In this document: positions 10,023-13,221 of the stretch, one piece after another | How the letters are laid out: the number at the start of each line of letters is the position of its first letter | Numbering within the stretch: position 1 is the first letter of the stretch | Source: Entrophospora sp. SA101 | Taxonomy: Eukaryota > Glomeromycota > Glomeromycetes > Entrophosporales > Entrophosporaceae | Direction: 5' to 3' | NCBI GenBank assembly: GCA_958430865.1 | Contig: CAUDNR010001578.1 | Span: 1 to 13,221 of the forward strand | DNA length: 13,221 nt | Position numbers and translations under genes: made by a program | The notes under the pieces: model-generated | What the model was told of the DNA's origin: nothing | Databases searched by the model: none | Seen by the model: only the letters and a program-made list of their open reading frames with translations

Positions 10023-10275
10023 ATTAGAAAAAATCTCATGTAGTATTTTTGATGATGAACTTGGTGAATTGAATTATGAAAATGAAAATCAATTAAATCA
10101 ATTGAATAAAAAAATTAAAAATCAATAGTTTCAACAAAAATGGTTATCTGAATATAAATGGCTTCATTATGACCACATTCATAAACAAATGTTTTGTACA
10201 ATTTGTATTCAACATAAAAGAAAAAATCAATTTGCCCAAGAAGGTTTGTAATAGAATTAATTCTAATATTCAATA
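10003..10275 (+). pseudogene. TTF/ZNF862-like zinc-finger gene relic
   Basis: The plus strand reads an acidic leader (with FDDELGELNYEN) up to an in-frame TAG at 10126-10128. It resumes in the same frame with FQQKWLSEYKWLHYDHIHK, followed by the zinc-ligand pair CTIC. Near 10245 one extra T in GGTTTG shifts the frame; the next expected ligand segment, CNRINSNIQ, continues in the new frame. The pattern W-x4-KWL-x-YD with FCxxC matches the TTF-type or ZMYM/ZNF862-like zinc finger found in hAT-derived and host genes, which are numerous in mycorrhizal fungal genomes. With a stop and a frameshift it is very probably dead. Its original length cannot be judged. Confidence 0.55.
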
Positions 10276-10433
10276 TATACCTTTGAAAAAACTTATTTCT
10301 CTTTTGCTTCAGATGGATCAATTGATGGATCTTCATATATTACAAATTAGCGTTGGTCGTCAAAACTATTTTGAAGAGACGAAAGTCAAAACTAAAATTA
10401 AAAGTTATATGTCAAAAGTCAATAGTTAAAAAT

Positions 10434-10498
10434 AAAACTAGTTTCGACTTATGGCGAAACCTTTTGACTTTCGCACGGTTGCGAAACTCTCTAGTTTT
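10434..10498. repeat. Imperfect inverted repeat with CGAAAC motifs
   Basis: AAAACTAG followed by TTTCG (10434-10446) is mirrored by CGAAACT and CTAGTTTT (10482-10498), separated by about 35 bp that contains GGCGAAACCT. The ten bases GGCGAAACCT recur at about 11402-11411 and 11486-11495, suggesting a shared dispersed repeat. Confidence 0.5.
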
Positions 10499-10584
10499 GG
10501 AAACCAACACTATTACAAATGTAACCATCAAATCAATTAACGAATTTTAAATGTTTAAATAAAAATTAACAAAAGAGAGAAGAC

Positions 10585-10809
10585 ATGGCACAAAGGGTCA
10601 ATACACCCAGCATAAGCCATCAGCAAGAATTCCATTCTCTCACTTGGTGGACTTTAATAACACATTTAAGTGAGTCATACGGGTTTGCCATACCTGCTAA
10701 TAATGGAAAATGAGTCTTATATACCAACCTTTTTCAAGTTGTGCATGGGATATATACAGATTACAACATTTCATTGGACAAATTCTATAGTGTAATTAAA
10801 AAAAAATAA
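10585..10809 (+). pseudogene. Unidentified 74-codon frame interrupted by one TGA
   Basis: ATG at 10585 opens 42 codons, including SLTWWTLITHLSESYGFAIP, to TGA at 10711-10713. The same frame continues for 31 more codons to TAA at 10807. One stop in 74 codons is uncommon in such AT-rich DNA, and the residue mix looks protein-like. I do not recognise the family and see no splice sites that would remove the TGA. It could be a transposon relic or chance. Confidence 0.2.
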
Positions 10810-10879
10810 AAATTCAAAATAATTTAATAGAAAAAGTAGAGTTGATGATAAGTTGCGAGTTTGTGGAGGTAAATGCTAA

Positions 10880-11144
10880 ATACAAGGTGTATGACGACGT
10901 ACGAAGCTTCCAAAGAAGTTTATAAAATATACTGATGAACGTTTGTCAATTATTCAATAGTTTGTATAGGCGCGATCAAATACAAGATCTTAGGAGTTTG
11001 CAAATTAAGTTTTGCAAATGAACGTTTTATCAATTATTTAATAATTATTTGGGTGAATTTGATCAAAGTAAGTGTTAAAGTCGAGATTTACGAAGCTTGC
11101 AATCCAGCTTTGCAGAATGAATATATACTGTAGATGTGATCAAA
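10880..11144. repeat. Degenerate tandem repeat, three units of about 77-90 bp
   Basis: Three diverged units each end in GATCAAA (10974-10980, 11061-11067, 11138-11144). Shared parts are TACGAAGCTT or TTAGGAGTTTGCAA, then AAGTTT/AGTTTTGCA, then ATGAACGTTT with TCAATTATT. The spacing is 87 and 77 bp. No coding frame runs through them. Confidence 0.55.
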
Positions 11145-11740
11145 GTATTTTTAGTAATAAATAAATAATCAATCAAATTGTCAATTAATTAAAAAAAAGT
11201 AACCAAATAATAAGTTTAATTCTTAAAAATAAACAAATCAATGAAAAAGAAAGATGCTTCGCCACCACCAAAAAGTTATCTTAGTAGCATATATGATAAA
11301 ATAAATAAATAACAAAAAACAATAATGAATTCAATTGTTGAAATTAAATAGCTCTTCTTAAAATAAACAAAATTTTTTATTCTACCAAACTTAAGGTTGT
11401 GGGCGAAACCTCCTTAGTAATTGCTGAAGCCACGGCAAAACTATATTAAATCTTATCAAAAATCCTGTTGAAACTATGCTGAAATGGCGAAACCTCAAAA
11501 CAAACATGACTTAGCTATTTAATCATTTCCTTGTATGTGAACGCCCTCATCCAACAAATATTCATGATGATCATGATTATTATTCAATACATTTGATATC
11601 ATCATTGACATAACAAACAATTGCATCACACAGGTAGTAACAATACCAAGGCCATGCATAATGAAACTTTTTAATAATGCATGTCTACCCAGATCTCTGG
11701 GGTTCACAAAAAAATATTATAGTTCCTTAAAATGAATAAT
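11145..11740. other. AT-rich intergenic sequence
   Basis: Contains two of the three GGCGAAACCT motifs and scattered short frames. A 62-codon minus-strand frame at 11519-11707 opens with GTG and has no recognisable motif. No gene is supported. Confidence 0.4.
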
Positions 11741-12346
11741 AAATCTGATGCTTAATCGCAGGTGTCAGATTTAATTAAAATTTTCCTATCACAAACATTA
11801 TGGTTAGGTGCTCTTAACACGCCTCATAATTGTGGGCTTTTTTCCACAAGTGAGGGACCCCACATGCTGGATGGCTTTTATAATGTTGGCAAAAATTTCC
11901 CTATTATCCCCTCAGACTAGGCTTGGCTGTTACCATATGGGCATTGTTTGCTGATGAGAGTTAGCATTTATGATGATTGCTGTGTGTTATACCTCTCTAG
12001 AATAAAGCTGGCACCTGCAACTGGTTCAAAATTTTCCAACTTGGAAGGGTTGCTGTTTTGGATTCAGAGTTTTGAGTCTTGGGTTGCTGAAATTTTTATG
12101 AAAAGAAAAGTATTAATATTTAACAATTAATTATTTAAATGTTTATTTTGTTGAAAAAAATATACATTGGTAGTGTACATTTTCTGTGCTTAACATCCAT
12201 GTGTCCTTAAGTCTGGACAAAAGATCTCTTTTATGAGTTTGGCTGGTATATCCCAAAGGCGTCCCCTGTCTTGTCAGTGGCATGCCTACTCACTAACAAC
12301 CCTACTCCATTCGAAAAACAAGTTCAGTTGGTCAAATAAAAATTAA

Positions 12347-12376
12347 AGAGAAGCAGAAAATTTATGAAAATGATTA
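12347..12376. repeat. 30-bp direct repeat, copy 1
   Basis: Matches 12549-12578 with 5 mismatches over 30 bp; the last 16 bases, TTTATGAAAATGATTA, are identical. The copies start 202 bp apart. Confidence 0.6.
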
Positions 12377-12486
12377 ACTTGTATAAAACATACCAAAATC
12401 TGAACCATTTTATAACTTTTTTCTTGTTGGCCATATTGCTGACAAAGATGTATATAATTATGTGATAATTTTAATCTATAGGACAG

Positions 12487-12518
12487 AGGACTTATTGGGC
12501 AAAAACCCAATCCAGTCC
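12487..12518. repeat. Imperfect hairpin
   Basis: AGGACT (12487-12492) and ATTGGG (12494-12499) pair with CCCAAT (12506-12511) and AGTCC (12514-12518) around a CAAAAA loop. It lies between the two 30-bp direct repeats, so the three may belong to one element. Confidence 0.5.
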
Positions 12519-12548
12519 CCTACCCAAAATCATAAATTGGTTAGCATC

Positions 12549-12578
12549 AGAGAAATAGAGCATTTATGAAAATGATTA
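12549..12578. repeat. 30-bp direct repeat, copy 2
   Basis: Partner of 12347-12376, in the same orientation. Confidence 0.6.
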
Positions 12579-12773
12579 TGCAAAACAAACACTATTTACA
12601 ACTTTCCTCTTAACATCAGAGCCAAATGCAATTTCAGGGCCACCAACCCTGCTCTGAATTGTAACCTCCTGTGCTTGAAACAAGTTGCAGATTTTCGTTG
12701 CTTTGATGGAGGATATTTACATGGCACTACAATTCATCAGCAGAATTGTAACATCTTGGTCACAGAGCCATCC

Positions 12774-13056
12774 TTACCCTAGAGGTGGAATCGTTGCAGG
12801 CAACTTTTCAACCAGCGTGCCAGCAGCCATCTCTGGTCTGGGAAGATTAGTGAAAATGTCATTGACAATTGATGCAGTCTCGGTAAACTCCAGGGCACTG
12901 CTTCCCGCCCCCTCGAGTTCAATTGCATCATCATATCATCGGGGGATCAAGTCAGATTAGCCTTGTGTACACGAGGAACGTGTGAGAATGACTGTAACGT
13001 TCAAGGTAGCGTGCGTGCTTCAACGCCTGCCATTTTTCTGTAATCAAACATTGCAT
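12774..13056 (-). pseudogene. Broken coding-like frames of an unidentified gene
   Basis: On the minus strand an ATG at 13056 opens 34 codons (with EKWQALKHARYLERYSHSH) to TGA at 12954-12952. Protein-like sequence then moves to another frame at about 12935 and stays open for 53 codons (with SSALEFTETASIVNDIF and LPRPEMAAGTLVEKLP) to TAA at 12774, where a GGTAAGG could also be a splice donor. This patch is clearly richer in GC than the rest of the window. One stop plus one frame change suggests a decayed gene or transposon. An opposite-strand frame (12685-12960, plus) overlaps it. I cannot name the family, and GC-rich DNA lengthens chance frames. Confidence 0.25.
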
Positions 13057-13221
13057 ATTTGAATTGTTTCTTTTTAAATGGTGTGCTGCCTTGACATCTT
13101 GTAATTATATATTAATAATAGTATTATTGATTACGAAAAGCAAAATATTATCAATGAAAATCTTGTAATTACCCAGCAATGATCTGCTCCGCGTTTTGAT
13201 TTCCAATTAAAATATTTATAA
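13057..13221. other. AT-rich edge of window
   Basis: Nothing recognisable. It may hold the upstream part of the broken minus-strand frames. Confidence 0.3.

Larger units (their letters stand above)
11741..12640. other. Non-coding repeat-like DNA of mixed composition
   Basis: Base composition becomes more balanced than upstream. GGGTTGCTG occurs twice about 35 bp apart near 12047-12090, and a TTCCAA/TTGGAA inverted pair lies near 12038. Stops interrupt every frame of length, so I see no supported gene. It resembles old transposon-derived sequence. Confidence 0.4.

Noticed and set aside
10115..10550. Several 65-86-codon frames on both strands
   Set aside because: They overlap the zinc-finger relic or the inverted repeat and have no recognisable domain.
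11519..11707. 62-codon minus-strand frame with a hydrophobic stretch
   Set aside because: It opens with GTG and has no supporting splice sites or motif; too short to call.
11948..12130. 60-codon plus-strand frame
   Set aside because: Falls in repeat-like DNA with no motif.
12685..12960. 91-codon plus-strand frame
   Set aside because: It may be a shadow of the opposite-strand frames. The residue mix looks less protein-like than the minus-strand reading, though I cannot exclude it.

Overview
The window looks like nuclear DNA from an AT-rich, intron-rich eukaryote. It has short GT-AG introns of 64-94 nt, long AT-rich intergenic DNA with palindromic repeats and transposon debris, and one giant multidomain gene. 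These traits, together with a TTF-type zinc-finger relic, best fit an arbuscular mycorrhizal fungus (Glomeromycotina, Rhizophagus-like). That assignment is an inference from style and family recognition, not a database result.

Layout. Positions 1-448 hold a repeat-rich tail: an AGTC/CTAG array, an ATT-type microsatellite and TTCGAATAA palindromes. Positions 449-8896 (minus strand) hold one gene that I could assemble into 16 exons, with every junction GT-AG and the phase preserved throughout, giving about 2,317 residues. Its product has a Ser/Asn-rich head, a conserved N-terminal block, charged helical segments, a propeller-like part, a large-GTPase domain resembling the VLIG/GBP type, a long Cys/His-rich array, and a von Willebrand A (VWA) domain that breaks off roughly halfway. 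Intron 11 carries a 346-bp terminal-inverted-repeat element flanked by AAG; without it the intron would be 69 nt, like its neighbours.

Positions 8897-13221 contain no complete gene I can support. They hold an orphan cysteine-rich exon (9113-9213, minus) whose splice phase fits exon 2 of the giant gene, a frameshifted zinc-finger relic (about 10003-10275, plus), several inverted and tandem repeats, and a more GC-rich patch (about 12640-13030) with broken coding-like frames on the minus strand.

The gene's architecture suggests a large membrane- or complex-remodelling GTPase coupled to a zinc-binding array and an adhesion-type domain. Related large GTPases act in innate defence in animals, but the role here is unknown. 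The truncated VWA raises the question of whether this copy is still fully functional.
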